From contig CM027383.1 of NCBI GenBank assembly GCA_015680905.1, positions 89,362,501-89,426,500 of the forward strand: a DNA stretch of 64,000 nt, read 5' to 3'. Under the pieces are notes generated by a model, which made no database searches, was not told the DNA's origin, and was given only the letters and a program-made list of their open reading frames with translations. This DNA is from Coptis chinensis. Lineage: Eukaryota; Streptophyta; Magnoliopsida; Ranunculales; Ranunculaceae. Both the position numbers and the translations under genes were made by a program. Shown here piece after piece: positions 11,051-24,996 of the stretch; the first letter of the stretch is position 1; each line of letters starts with the position of its first letter.

Positions 11051-12571
11051 TTATTTTGCTTATTAATTATCTCGTTGACTCATTTATTAAAAGACACATC
11101 CCAACTTTTAGTTCATACTCTACGATTTGCACTTCACACATTTGCCAAATTACACATACCCGTGTGCCTCACTCACATCGAGTACCACTACAAGACATAT
11201 GTCCCAAGCGGAGATATCGCCTCTAGAAAACATATTTCAATCTTGTAAACTCGTAACTTGTGAGTCACAACCATCTTTAGGCTTTCCATACACATAAACA
11301 AAGCCTCTTTTGGACATAAAAATATAACAGGTCATTCATGGCACATTCAATGAATACCTTGGGTCATTTCTGTCACATTCAAGGAATACCCATCATAACA
11401 CATTTAATGAATACCTTGGGTCATTCCCGCCACATTTAATGAATCCAGATCTACATTCCCGTACACTCAAGGAATCCAGCCCACCCGCAATGCGAATGTC
11501 TTAGTTCCTCTCTAAGACAGCTTTTCACATGACATCATTAGTCATAAATATTTCATTTCATTTCTTTTCATCAAAGAGGCATGAAGAGATCTAAAGATGT
11601 GGGCGACACATTAAATTTTCACAAGACTTTTTACAACACTTGTTAACACCCACGAGTTATCATTTATTATAATATTTTCATCATAAAATAAACATCTTCT
11701 CACACAGTAGAATCATTAATAAAGATTCTAAACATAATAACCAATCAACTAATCTCATTATCCATTATATAAATAATAGATATCCCGATTCTCAATTATG
11801 ATTAACACGTTAATTAAATGTCTCGTGAATACCTTTTAAACCACCACAAGTACGTACACAATTAAGTACTAACATTGTACATATATAATTATCACAATAA
11901 CTACTATATAATATATAATATAGTGTAGTGTAGTGGCTGCACTTTTGCTCAAAGTTGCCTACGTATCCAAATCTTTCAAGATTGGAATTAAACCTTCGTA
12001 GTTCTTATAAGCCACATTGTCAAAGTCAAAGTCTATCAGTGCTAATATATATTATTGCATGATACCATGTCAAATCTTTATTAGATAGTGACAAACATGT
12101 TTATACAAGTTTTGACAACATCCTATTATTGGATTTATCCACAAAGTTCAATATGTCAAAAGCCTGAAAAGTCAATAATAAAAAGTCAACAGTCAATAGT
12201 CAAAGTCGACGGTCAACAAATTCTAACCCATCTAACCAAAACCCAAAGACTAAGGCCCAAAAGTCTTTAGCCTTCCCCAAGCCCAACTTAAACATAACTT
12301 AAGCCCACAAGTTCTATTTAAAAAAACAACTCAAGCCCACAAGTTTTATTTCGGCCCAAGCCCAGTTTAAACACAACTTAAGCCCACATGTTTTTTTAAA
12401 ACAACTAAAGCCCACAAATTCTAATTAGGCCCAAGCCCAACTGAAACAAAACTTTAGTTCTGGAGCACCGGATCGTGGTCTCCTTCTTCTCCTTCAACAG
12501 CTCGCACCACCACCAAAATCAATCACCACCACTTTCACTCCCCACCACACCAAAACAATTCGGTTTTGATC

Positions 12572-15500
12572 TGTGACGCCCTGAGACCCAACACACACAT
12601 CCCGAGGACGAGGAGTGAATCTCGAGGCTGACACCCATCCCAATTCTACCGAAATTTCAGCAGAGTTTCCTTTGTTTAATCGACATTCGTAAACCCTAAA
12701 ATCTGTCATAAACCTGGACATTTCATAATACCCTTCCAACACCCATATATATACAAAATCTTCACCCTATACACAACTGTGATGCCCATATACAGATCCA
12801 AAATGTTTAAGATTAACTACACTCCAATACATCGGGTATTACATCCAAAATGAGCTAGCTCTCAATATATACAACAAAAAAGAATGGACTAAACTATCTC
12901 TATACAACCCAAAAATATGAACTTGACTCGTCCCTCAAAGCATAAGGGGAATCCTCCCAAATCCCCATAACCATCATCGCTAGGGTTAGGAAAAGCCTCC
13001 TCTCGAAATTCGTCTCGAAATGTTAAGTAGGATGAGCAAACAACTATGCCCATAAACGCACATAACCAATAAATAGTCTACTTATAAAAACATTTAAAAC
13101 ATGCAGGGGTTTCCATAATAAATCAAAATATCGTGACTATATACATACATCACTAACTAGCATAAATCATTTCGACATGTTTCGTTAATATTCAAAATAT
13201 AATTTTCACAATCATCATACAACTATTGTGGTCACGATCCTATTAGAATGGTGAGGGGTACGACCGGTACTCAACCCCACCACAAGCAAATCTCGGTTCA
13301 AGATTTTCCAAAAGAACCATGCACCGTTGTTTTCTGATTTTACTGCGGGAGCTGAAATGCCGTTGTTGTGTTATAATACACAAAATCCCCAAAGCTTTTA
13401 GGGCTCGGGTGGGCCCCGTGACCACGACCCCCCCATACGGGCTGTCACCTAACTTACGGTGGTCAACCGTTCGACGATCTGCTGGATCGCCAGATCCTCG
13501 ACACACATCTAGGAGTGGACTAAACTCTCACTCCTCGCCTAAACCTCATCGAGGTAGCATGTAACCTCACACAAGCTAATCACCATACAAATGGGCACGC
13601 ATAAACATGGTTATCTAGAAAAGTAGAAAAGAAATTCCGGACCACATCCCCGCGGATGCATCCCTTTAAAGGTGGCCCACCACCTCGAAGGTGTACACCA
13701 CAGTTGGAATCCTAGAAATAATTGTCGCCTTCTTCGAAAAATTCTTTATAGAATTCACCAATTCTTTTCCAAATCCCTCGTGATAAGCATAGTATTATAT
13801 ATATATACTCGTATTACTGGTTATTTCAAAATACTATAATTACATATTTAGTTTTCCTTTTAAACTGTTGATTATGTAGGTGTGAGTTCCTGGATTTCCC
13901 GCAATCGAGTAAAACAACCTATGACTCCCAAACGGGCCAGTCATAGTAAATAACAACCGATGATTCCCAAACGGCGAATCATCGTAAATAACAACAACCA
14001 TCCCGGGAACAATCCAGAACCTCCCACCTAGTTACAAACAACCGGGTAATCCTTACCCGCATTACAAAATTCATCTCTCTGTCTCCTTACTGAGACAAGA
14101 GACGCGAACCCTTCCCAAAACTAGTTTTGCTCTTTTAACAAAGAAAATAAATCTCCGCTACCCCGATTTCACAAAAACCATTTTTCACACAAAAGCTATC
14201 CGTATATTTAGTTTATATCGCGGAAACATACAAATGCAAAACATGAATACCATATATACATGCATGGTTGATACGCAAACTATCTTTTAACAATTTAAAC
14301 AAATCAAATCATGCATGAAAATAAACATACTATATATTGGTATGTAGGTTCCTACCTTAGCAAGCTCCGTTCTCCTCAAGCCCACTTAACCGAATCAAGC
14401 CCACTTAACCAAATCCACTCGAGATCACTCCTATAACATCAGATGTATACGTCGGTCGTTAGAGTTTATCAAACTAACGAGGAAATTCTTATCTACGAAA
14501 GTCGAGAAGAATCTCAACGTTAATAATTTGGTTTCGTAGTTAACAGAGATACAGGCCATTGCTAGCACTAATACTCTGACAGGGCTCGGTAGTCCGTTTA
14601 CAGCCACTGTAGGACCTTATGCCCACACCACTCCTATCCATTCCAAATTCTAACTACGACGAATTCTACACCTCTCAATTCACATTAATTCTATTAATAA
14701 AATCGGTAGGTGTTCCTTATCCCTCGATCATTACTCAATCAAATCTTAAACAGTTATAAATCGACATGAATCTCTCAAAATTGGAGTGAATAACCCAAAA
14801 ATTCTTACCAAGTCGGCAAAAATCGCTCCTTAGCTTGCTTCTCCACCAATTTCGCTCACTCTAGCTTCTCCAAATAGCTACTGCCGACATTACCAACACC
14901 CCCATTCAATTAATTTCATCCATACACCCCTAATCCATCGAAATTTAGTTTAAATATCTATTTAGGAAGAAATTAAACTCACCTTTTACCTTGGTACGAC
15001 GCGATTTCCAGAAATTTCGAATCCCCACTCTCGCGTTCAGTGTTGTCAAGGTTTGGGTGTGAGGAATTGAGGTTTTAATCACCGAATTTTTGGTGAATTT
15101 GGGTTTCTCTCTCCTAGGGTTTAAGAGATTGGGCGAAATTGGAGAAAATTGGGTGTGATTTGGTTTTGTTTGGTGCGTTTTTTTTTACGTTTTGATTTAA
15201 TTTGGGCGATATATTAAGGCCCAAGCCCAATATATTCCAATTAGGCTTAAGGTCCTAATTCACTCCTAACCACTAACTCATTTGACGTCGCGTCGTAATT
15301 ATTTTTCCGGCCCATCCCGCTAAATTTAATCTTCTATATTCTATTTCACCGCAATAACAATAACCCACTCATGCGTAAAGTTTAACTCGCGCAAAGCCTT
15401 CAACGCAGAAAAACCGCTTAACCGACATTTTTGGTCAAATTTTCGTATAAGATTTGCTTATCTAACGTGGCTTAGGAGTCTGAGGTAAGTTTCATTAATT

Positions 15501-15603
15501 TATGTACGTTTGAAATGTAACCCGACCGACCAATTATATAAATGTCCCTAGGTTTGCTATGTAATTTATGAAAATACCCTTAACGAGAATTTGAGTTTTT
15601 ACA
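12572..15603 (-). mobile_element. Solo LTR, about 3.0 kb, gypsy-like
   Basis: On the minus strand it starts TGTAAAAACTC at 15603 and ends GGGTCTCAGGGCGTCACA at 12572, flanked by perfect TGATC duplications (12567-12571 and 15604-15608). No gag-pol sequence lies inside. On the minus strand the segment near 14340-14380 reads GAGCTTGCTAAGGTAGG, the kind of block found in the leader part of long gypsy LTRs. It differs in sequence from the 6533 LTR, so it is a different family or subfamily. It sits inside the old LTR. Confidence 0.75.
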
Positions 15604-16386
15604 TGATCCCTCTCAAAAACTCAACTCATTGCCACCTTCAAAACCCAATTCCATCACTTTCAAAAAGATTGACCTTGACTCCATTAACACTTGTAGGAGC
15701 TTCAACATCACCTATTCAAACCACCAAACACCACCGAAACAGTTCGGTTTTGTTCACCAACAAAAACCCCACCCTATGATACAATAAAAACTCGATTACC
15801 CTCACTTACCCAAAAATCGAGTTCGACTTCGTCAACAACCCTCTCGAGCTTTAATAGTACCAAACTCATAACACTCAACATATCCAACTCAACCAACAAC
15901 CAATCGAAATCCTTCAACAACCTAAAGATAATCCAAACATTTCAACAGCTCACACAAATCAATACATATACAATTAACCATTTTTAACAATTACACTTAG
16001 ACAGGATAATATTCGACAGGCTAATCGACATCCACAGTAGATAGACAATAATCAAAATCAATTAATATTTGACCGGATCGACAGTATGTATTCCAATTCC
16101 GACAAGCATGTAGAATAAGCATAGAACGAGCAAAAAAATTTATGAGCAGTGACAGAAGTTCGTAATTTTTTTAAATATTTAAATAGACTATTAGTAACGA
16201 AAAATCTATGAGTTCAATGAAAAGATAAAAATATATACTCACCGGTTATACGCTCTATCAGTATCTCTAGCAAAAAGCCTCTCTTTTTCTGTATCAGTAA
16301 AAACTTTTTTTTTTTTTTTTTTTCCTCAGTGTAAAATTCTCTCTCTCTGTTAACTCTTAGTGTAAACTGCTCTACCGGGTGTTATA

Positions 16387-18060
16387 ACATTTGTGGCCAC
16401 TATCATTATATCATCATTCATGCCTATAGAAAGCTGGTGTGATATATTGGCTGCTGACGAAAGAATCGTCATGTTTTCAACATAGTTTTCGGAATATCAT
16501 CTAGAAGCTGAAAACCCAAATATTTTTCCAAATTTTCGCATTCCGCCATGGTTATAGATTTATTTATTATTATTTTTTTCAACTTCAGGTATTTCGCAAT
16601 ACCTGGTCACCTTGGATATTAGTAAAAGTTGTAGATTTTATGTTTTTTTTTTATAACCAGATACAAATATACAATCATACAAAGGAACAATCCTCCGCCA
16701 AGTTGCCTGAAGATTCAAAGTCAGAAGCATATTTTGTAACTAATTAGCCACATAAAACATTGAATTAACAAGCTTATTCGAAAACCCAAAATGGGTGTTT
16801 ATAATTTATATACATTTATCTATATTTGATTACCATGTAGTCACGTATTCATAAGAGTCGTAACTCATGTAGGCTGGGCTGCAACAAGTTGTCTCCTTAC
16901 CTATTTATCCGGTGCACATGAGTACAACTTATTTGCATAACTGCTATTTTACATTAGTGGGTTAAACACCAATAAAAATAGGTAATTAGTGGGAAATGGA
17001 TGCAAATACATCCCATTACAGTGAACCAAACAGATCATCTAGAGTCTAGATCTTACTTCTTACTGACATTTTGCAATAAATGAATAAAGCACAGGTTGGT
17101 AATGAAACTGGATAAGATAGAGACGTCCAATTAATTTCACACTCTGGCCAGTGGTCCATGTAGTTCTCGTCTTCTCGATCTCTAATTGGCATGGTAGGTT
17201 CACAAGTGTTACTTACGACAAATTAAAGGAAATCAGAAAGAGAGACTTTGGCGCGATCTAGTAATCAAACATGCAGTGGCCGACACACACCCGGTGCCCC
17301 TGTGCTCTACTTCCTGCTTCCCAGTGTCACCCCGTACGGCACTTTGAGGATTTTATTCCAAAATTTTGGGAAATATGGGATGTACTGGTAATGTGAGATT
17401 CTTGCATATATAACCTACCACCACCATGTCGACTTGATGCAAGTGCAATCGGGTCTAGAGCCCCTAACATTATTGATCACAACTTAATGAACTTATGCAA
17501 GAACAGAATATTTAGGACCCCCTAGGATTTAGAAAAAATAAGGGATGTACGGCAGAACAGGTGAAAGGATTTTCTTGGATGTGTGATATACCACAATACC
17601 ACCACCCCATTTCCATGTCGACTTGATTTCTTTACCAAAAAAGATGTCGACTTGATCTAAAATGCCATGGTCCCCTACCCGTATTATTGGAGAACCTTGG
17701 CACCGTTTCAACATAATTGTTTGCACATAAGCCCAATTGTGGTATTATGGACATGCTCAGGCGGCTCAGAGTACCCAGAGTGGAATGTTATCTAGTTTCA
17801 TAAACCGTGTCATCAGTTGATCAGGAATCCATAGTCAAACGAAGAAAACAATACTTAGCTGTGAAGATGCTCTTATGGGCAGCAAGTAAGCAACAATGTT
17901 ATTGAGTTTGTTTAAAGGAAGGGGACAGTCTTAGGTGATAAGGGTGAAGATATCACAATCTGTTGGGCTCCATCCCCTTTGTTTGAAATTTAACTACTCT
18001 CAGTCTCAACTGAAAAACAAATACATATATCTGGTATATGGGTGACACTTTGTTCTCGTA
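16387..18060. other. No gene recognised
   Basis: Intergenic sequence without recognisable genes. A short direct repeat CATGTCGACTTGAT occurs near 17425, 17615 and (partly) 17643. The gap between the LTR cluster and the MITE shows nothing else I can support. Confidence 0.5.
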
Positions 18061-18570
18061 GAGCATCTTTAGGAGTGATATCAACCTAGCATCAAACACT
18101 AAATTTCTAATAATTTGGTGTTTTTTCAATTTTAGGAGAGTCACATGTTGATGAAAACACCAAAAAAATACCAAACCAAATATCAAACCGGCCAATATTT
18201 GGTTCCAAGTTTGATACTGTACCAAATCACTCACGCGGTTTTGCGAACACCTTATGGGCTTGGACTTCTAATTGGGCTTATATGGCGGTTTTGTTTTCAC
18301 AAAACCGCAAAACCGCGCCAGAGATTGGGAAAAAAAAAAAAAAAGCTTATGTGCAATACATGGGGTGGTTTTCTCAAAACCGCGTAGGCTTGGGCATGTC
18401 AGTTGGGCATTAGTGGCGCGGTTTTGGAAAAACCGCGTGGACTATTTGACGCGATTTATCCAAAACTGCGTCGTTTGATGTCGAAAATTTAATGTTGCTC
18501 CTAAATTTATTTGGTGTTTTTTTTATTCAAAATTTTAGTGTTTTTTTGGATAGCTCTCCTAAAGATGATC
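18061..18570. mobile_element. MITE with CATCTTTAGGAG inverted ends and internal hairpins
   Basis: Left end GAGCATCTTTAGGAGTGATA and right end (reverse complement) GATCATCTTTAGGAGAGCTA form terminal inverted repeats, followed by shared CACTAAA-type inner sequence. No clear target duplication (flanks GTA and TTA), so the superfamily is not settled; PIF/Harbinger would fit a 3-bp TWA site. The interior holds at least four separate short palindromes: GCGGTTTT..AAAACCGC near 18290, GGTTTTCTCAAAACC near 18366, CGCGGTTTT..AAAACCGCG near 18420 and GCGATTT..AAACTGCG near 18450. No coding sequence. Confidence 0.65.
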
Positions 18571-20399
18571 TTATTCCTTTTTCATGATCGTTTTTGGTAA
18601 AATGTACTGACTTAGTCATATTTGTCAGCATAGGAACAACAAGCTCAATTGAAGGTTTTGATTTGGCCTATAAAAGTTTATTTAATTTGGCTATTTAGTA
18701 TGATTTCTTTAAATCAAGATTCTATTCTTTTCATTATAATCAAGCTGCTCGCCGTTTCGGTTACTTATAGCTCGCTCAAGCTCATTCGTGCAACAGTAAC
18801 AACCGAGCTTTAATAGATCTATTCTACTCTGTAATGCGGCGTGGGCAAGCGAGCCATTTGCCGTGGCAAATTCCGTTCGCACCAATTCAGACAATTTTAC
18901 CCTCTATTTCTATTTTAAAAATATAAGAAAGTAGCTAAATATAAATGTAATAGTTGTTTTATTTAGGGGCTAAGAGGTAAAAAATGAAACTTGCTTTATT
19001 GATGGCGTGGCCAACTTTTTGATTGAGTTGTCTCTATCAATACAAACTATTGGACGATTCTGTCCCTATTTTACATCTTCAATTACAAAATAATTGTTTT
19101 TATATTATTTTAATATTTGTTATGTTTTAGGGGCAAAAATGTATTTTTTTGAAAAAGTTGGTCAGTGCAAATTGTGGCAGAGTGGCGTAGCCACGTGCTC
19201 AAAACTAGTTTTAGTTAACAGAGGAGCCGAGCCTGAACATACCGAATGCCGTCTGGCTAGTTCCATCTTGACAAGGTAAAAATCCAAGCCTATTCGGGCT
19301 CAACTCATTTTAGCTGTATGTGTATTGAATTTTTAATCCCAACCTAAACATATATTAAAGCGCAGGCTGTTTTATTTTAATTTAGGGTTACCCTTGATTT
19401 ATCTTTTATTTGGTAAGGATAGTTTGGTTGTTCAGGTTATTAAAGCCGCTCTTATTTAGGCCCATAATAGAAAGAAGACCGAAGACCTAACTAATCCAGA
19501 AGAAATGTCTGCAACTACTACAGTCAACAGTACTACTTCCAAGTTTTTCCTTCAAGGCCATGCCTTATAACTAAACTTAAGGGCCCATCTATAAATTATT
19601 TAGTTCGTCACTTCGTTGTAGCTATGAATCTTTAACAACGTGCACCCATCGTTTTCTCTATTTGTTTTCCATGCATTCATGCACCAATTATTTAAAGTGT
19701 TTGCACGGTTATGAATCAAATGATTATTCAGAAGCAAACAAAATAAAGATTGGATAGTTGGAGTTGTTAAATCATTTATAATTATGTCATTATAAAAAAA
19801 AAATCGTACAATTGAGACGGTTTAACACACTTTTATAATGCTTGTGAATGGGAAGCATGATATTTCCTTATCCTATACTAGTCCTTTGTCGACCGTGATA
19901 TGTAGGCATGCATGATACACATTTTTTTTTTTATTTAATTTCAACAAAAAAAAAGGACCGTATGTGAGATCCGCATGAGAGGGGAAAAAAACATACGTGG
20001 AACTCATACTTGGGACTCATATGTAGGACCTCCTTTAAGAAATAAATAAGATAACATGAAATTTCGAGTTTTAAAGTATATATATTAGAATTGGGTAAAT
20101 TTATATTATGGGTAAATTTAATTAAAAATGTTTGTATAATTTTATCTGTAGCACCAATTGTTTTTGAAAAGTTTTAAACAATGGAAAGTTTTAGATTACG
20201 TTCTTTTGGAACAATATGAAGGGGAAAGAGAATAAGAGAGCACACAACTTGTTGTATCTAACAGTTGGATGACATTAGCTAACACTTGTAGAGTTATGCA
20301 TTTGGATACATTTTAGTATGCTCAAGTCCTATTTCCTTTTAGAAATAGGAAAAAAAAAATAAAACTACAATAACAAATTTCTGTAATTAGAGATATATA
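18571..20399. other. No gene recognised
   Basis: AT-rich intergenic stretch up to the CACTA element's left target base triplet. Short open frames lack any recognisable domain. Confidence 0.5.
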
Positions 20400-21182
20400 C
20401 ACTACATTAGAAATGGCCAAAAACGATGGCAAAATCCGTCATAAATCGAGATTTACGACGGGAAATAGTATCCCCGAGTTCGTCGCAAATCACCCTGTCG
20501 TTAATATTAACGACGGGAAAAAACGTGGCAAGTTGAATTAGAAATGCGACGGGCATGCGACAGTAGAAGTTGTCGTTAAATATAGGACACTCATAACCGT
20601 TGCAAATTTCCTTTGTAATGGAATTGCAAATTTTCAAATGTGGAACATAACCACCCGTCGTATATTGCTTCAGGAAGTCAAGTAATGATACTATTTGCCG
20701 TCGTATTGGTTTAATTTTTTTTTTAAATAATAAATATTATTTGGTAGAATCTATTTTGCCATACACCCCTGCTAAATACTACCTAATTTGAGGTTTCTCG
20801 TATCATAAAATAAGGTCACAAACAACATACCAAAAGAACACATTTCAAAAATTAGTATATTATACATTGGTATTTTCCAAAATTTACAATGTAATAGCAC
20901 AAGTCAAACATTCTTAATGGGTGAAGGCAACAAATATTTCCACTTAAATCTTTCTATCGTCCAAATTAACAAGTGTGCACTTGTTTGACATTTCACTAAA
21001 ACAAAAGATTACTAAATTATCAGTTCTAAAAAGGACACTATCAAGAGTATATTTACTGAACAGCAGAATGATTTACCCTAATATGAAACAACCAAAAGAT
21101 GATATTGAAGTCCTTGCATAACAATCAAAGCAAAGGAAAAATGTATCAAACAAGTTTCCATTATGTTAGCTCTGACACTTAC

Positions 21183-23779
21183 ATCCCGTGGTATTCCCTC
21201 AGCTGGTTGTCAGCAAGTTTAATTTTTCTAGCCCCATCGTTGCCTTTTCGATTGTTTAATCGTTCCGTCATATCACAAAAATAATTCTGTAGCATTTTAA
21301 TTTCTTCGTCATGCTTCCCTCGTTCTTCTCTCTTCCTATCTAGCTCCTTCCTTTTGCTTTGGATTTTTGAATTGATGGGAGATACTTCCTCCTTTAACTT
21401 CAAAAGCTTCGGTTGTCTTGGAAAAGGAAGATGTCACGAGGGATAGAACTAAAAGCTTATATAACAGGAATACAAACAAGAAAGCAGGTGCAATTGCAAC
21501 AACCAGTTGCTGCTGAAAATAAGATGAAGAAATTTTAAAAGAAAACATTGATGAATGTTCAATAAGAAGAACAATGCTACACGTGGGGGGGTTAAGATGC
21601 TAGGCTTCCCAAGCGCTGCCTTTGACAAACTACAAGTCTACAACTACGTTCATAAGCAAATCAGCGCCTTAGGTGCCCGGAGGACCTTTGAAAACAAATG
21701 TTTGACAACTTAAGGTCCGAAGAAAAACGTTAAAAATCCACCGATTGCAAAAGAGTGACAAGACCACGACATGTAAAATGTCTCAACAATCTGTCCGCAA
21801 CTCCAGGCCAAGTTCTTTCGTTCGGTTCTAATGAAACTCCATCAATTCCTATGTTTTGAAGCATTAATCCATGCATCAGGACAGTATCTATGAATTACAC
21901 AAATTAAGATGCAACAACTTGTCTCAAATATCATCGTTCACTCTTACAAGCGCATGGGCACTTGCTCAAACACCATGGTTTGTCACCGGTGTGCGGGTAT
22001 GCAGATGAAATGGGATAAGCCACTACCTGAATAAGCGACTTAGCCAAGGTTAAGCCGCTACAATTGATGTGCTCTCTAAGACATTCAAATTCACTGTTCC
22101 TTTTTATAATTATAGGGTAGAGACATAATTTAACATAGTTCTTGAAGGTAATTGAACAAACTTTGAGAATATGGAAGAAGTATAATAAATAAACCCCTTT
22201 AATTGAACACCCAACAATTGAAAGTAAAGCAAAAAGTGGAAAACCAAATCGTATAAATGCCCAAACCAATAGGGGATCAATATTTAAAACCTTTTGATTT
22301 CAAGACTTTGAGTTGGTTGTAAGGGAGTATGACATGGGATTCCAATGGATAAGTCGTAAGTGGGCTAGGGGTTGCTAACCTAGTTGGGGATGTCTAAGTT
22401 TTCTTTGTAGATGCCTATTGATTGACCCGAAAGAGTACTACTATGTTTATATAACAAATGGAATTTTGCTTTCAAGGATCAACGTAAGAAAAAAATGCCA
22501 AACTAATCCAATATGCAACAAAATAGGTTATCCTCTTTGTTAAAATGCCAATGATTTTTGTGTCGTCAAATGCTCATCTAGGTGGCAATATCAATATTCT
22601 AGTCCCCATCTAGCAAAATTTAGTAAAAGAAAAGAAAAGAAAAAGTACAATATAAAGTAGTTTCGAAATCAATGGAAAAGTAAGTACATAACAATAAGAA
22701 GTTGACTAACTTTCTTATCAATTATACTTTTCTTATCTGCAATTCTCTTTTCGCGCAACGTGATCTCTTTTAGGTATCCAGCTTGTTCCCTTCTTTTAGA
22801 ACTTTCTTCAAGTTCATAGTCTTTTTGCTCCTTCAAAACATCTTCGCGACTCCTCGTTTCAGCTTCAAGGTGCTCGTTCACCTTCTCCATATCCTTTTCA
22901 ATGTTCAACAATTGCCATAAGAAATGTTCTCTTTTCAAAGATTTCTGCAAAAAATAAATCAATCAACTCACAAGAATAAAAAAAAGAAAACCTAAGTATG
23001 CCCAACAGAGCAAATTTGGAAGGTAACATACTTTTAGCTTATTATGATAAAGCAAACATATGCAATCCGCCTCTAACAAAGAAAGCTTATGAACACAAAG
23101 TGTCATTTAGTAGTTGAAAGATACGAAAAAAAACTTGGAAGGAAATGAACAATGCAAGATGTGTATGACAGCATAAAAGGCTTACTATAAGACATGATAA
23201 CTATCAAAGATGAGGAGTAGACTACGCAATTAAGTATCAGTCGCCGTCCAACTTCATCGAGGGGTGAAGGAGCAACTATACCATACCACATCAGAACACC
23301 ATTTCACAATAAAATGTATAGCAGATAGACTGCTGAGACATAATTCTTCAATGCAAGCAAGGAGAAAATAATGCACACTACCTCACAGTTAAAATTGCCA
23401 ACGAAGAACATGAGTCCAGTTTCCAATGCAGTTAATGGCGCAAGCCATAGACAAAGTAGTTATAAGCTTATATATAGTTGTATAAATAATAATTTAAAAG
23501 AGGATGACAACAAGCTAAGGTTACAGCAAAAAGTCATAATAAATACCAATTGATCTTGCAAGCGAAGATGCTTTTCAGCCTCTTCTTTCTGCTCCTTTTT
23601 CTGCTTCCTCTTCATGACTATTGTTTTCTTCTTAATAAACAAGTGCTTCTTTTCTTCAGCTTTGGCTTTTTGCTCTTCTAGAGCATCATATTCTCTATTA
23701 AGTTCATCTGAACCAGAGATCTGCTCAAGAAGTCCAGTAAGTTCCTTAGGGTTCTTGGAAGCAATTGATTCCACATCAT
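21183..23779 (-). pseudogene. SMC1: Captured SMC1 fragment (three exons)
   Basis: Three minus-strand exons with introns between them. Exon a (23547-23779) reads DDVESIASKNPKELTGLLEQ and on to EEAEKHLRLQDQL. Exon b (22711-22944) contains KREHFLWQLLNIEKD and EQAGYLKEIT. Exon c (21183-21416) contains LKLKEEVSPINSKIQSKRKE and LADNQLREYH. These match the plant cohesin ATPase subunit SMC1 just after the N-terminal head lobe and into the first coiled-coil arm. Each exon is open and bounded by GT-AG signals (GT at 23545-23546, 22709-22710 and 21181-21182). The Walker A part, hinge, second arm, C-terminal head and promoter are all absent, so cohesin function is excluded. Its place inside CACTA ends points to capture from a functional SMC1 gene elsewhere. 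Confidence 0.88.
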
Positions 23780-24996
23780 CTTGAGCAAAAAAGTTAACTA
23801 GGTGTAAGTTCCAGAAAAAGGAAATGAGCCAACACTTAAATACAGAATAGTAGCACGATGAGCATATTAAGGCACTTGAACATTGTAAATTTGTAACCAG
23901 ACAAGTTAGCAACCACCGAAAACAATTATGTATTCTATATGAATGTTCCAAATTAATTTCGAATCTATATCAACATTTGCTATAAGATAATTGGTTGGGT
24001 AACTTTCTTTTCATTTTAGGCATGCTTAATACAATGCAAGACTTTGCAGAGAGAACAATGATTTGATATAATGTTTGGAATCTTCTATTTATTCTATTCA
24101 AACAGGGATCTACTCGTGCCCTGTCTATAAAGCCCACTCAAATAAGCCAATGACGAAGGCAAAGAACATCAAAAACTAAGTCGCCCTTCGAGTTGCAAAG
24201 TATTGCCTAATTTTCCTCTAATAGACTATATTTCACTCCTAAATACTTAACCTAAAAAACAACCACTAACCTAAAAACATTTGGATTATAACTGACAGCA
24301 GCTCATACTTTGTTCTCCATGGTTTTGCCTTTACATGAAACAAAACATTGGTTTCATAAACATTAGTCGCAGATTAATCCCAGTAAATACCCAACTTAGG
24401 TACAAATTTTATAAGCAACTACATAACCTAAAATATAAACACTCCCATACCTACAATTACCAATTCATTTTTCTTAAAATATAAATATACTCATTCCTTC
24501 ACAAAGTTTATAAACAAAAATTTAAGTCCCACGTCCAAACAATAGGCATATTAATTCTTGTTGTGCGTTGAAAACATAAATTTTCTTATTTCTTGCCGAA
24601 CAGTCGAACACATATACAAATCTGCAATTGAGAAATCCAAATAATGCCCAAGTGTGTTACAAACTAAATTCTTAACTACACAACACAAAACGTAACATAT
24701 GTTACATGGACACGCCATATACTGTCCCTCGACTTCAATTGTATACATTGACATGCTTGACTACAGAAACTAATTATAAGAATCAAAATTAATTTTAAGA
24801 AACTTAAACTAAACAAAGGTATAGCAGACAAACATACAATGGATGATTAAATCGATTTCTGTAATTAATGTTAATAAATATGATTTGATTCCCTATACTA
24901 GCTAACTTTTAGAAGCAAAAATAGTAGAGTATAAAAAAAAATAAGAAAAACTTACGGAGAAAAAGAAAAAGAAAAATGAACTTCATACCTCCAATT

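Larger units (their letters stand above)
6160..16386 (-). mobile_element. Old long LTR, gypsy-like, split by two solo LTRs
   Basis: Fossil LTR in minus orientation. Its start is clear at 16386: on the minus strand it reads TATAACACCCGG, then GAGAATTTTACA, a poly-A run and AGATACTGATAGAGCGT, matching the first 230 bases of the LTR at 6533. Its 3' part is recognised at about 6160-6527 and 10665-12020 as the reverse complement of 8650-10600. Removing the two insertions leaves about 3 kb, so it is probably itself a solo LTR. It carries no coding sequence. The 12020-12571 piece has repeated AAGCCCA motifs. Clearly older and more diverged than the two LTRs inside it. Tekay/Del-type Ty3/gypsy is the likely source, judged from length and the TATAACACCC/GTGTGACA ends. 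Confidence 0.6.

Noticed and set aside
8650-12020. Giant palindrome or fold-back transposon
   Set aside because: The AACTC target duplication at 6528 and 10665 shows a solo LTR inserted into an inverted older relative; the symmetry is a by-product.
12541-15745. Similar words (AACAATTCGGTTTTG and AACAGTTCGGTTTTG) around the 3.0-kb LTR as a long target duplication
   Set aside because: They are diverged and not adjacent to the LTR edges; the exact 5-bp TGATC copies are the true duplication.
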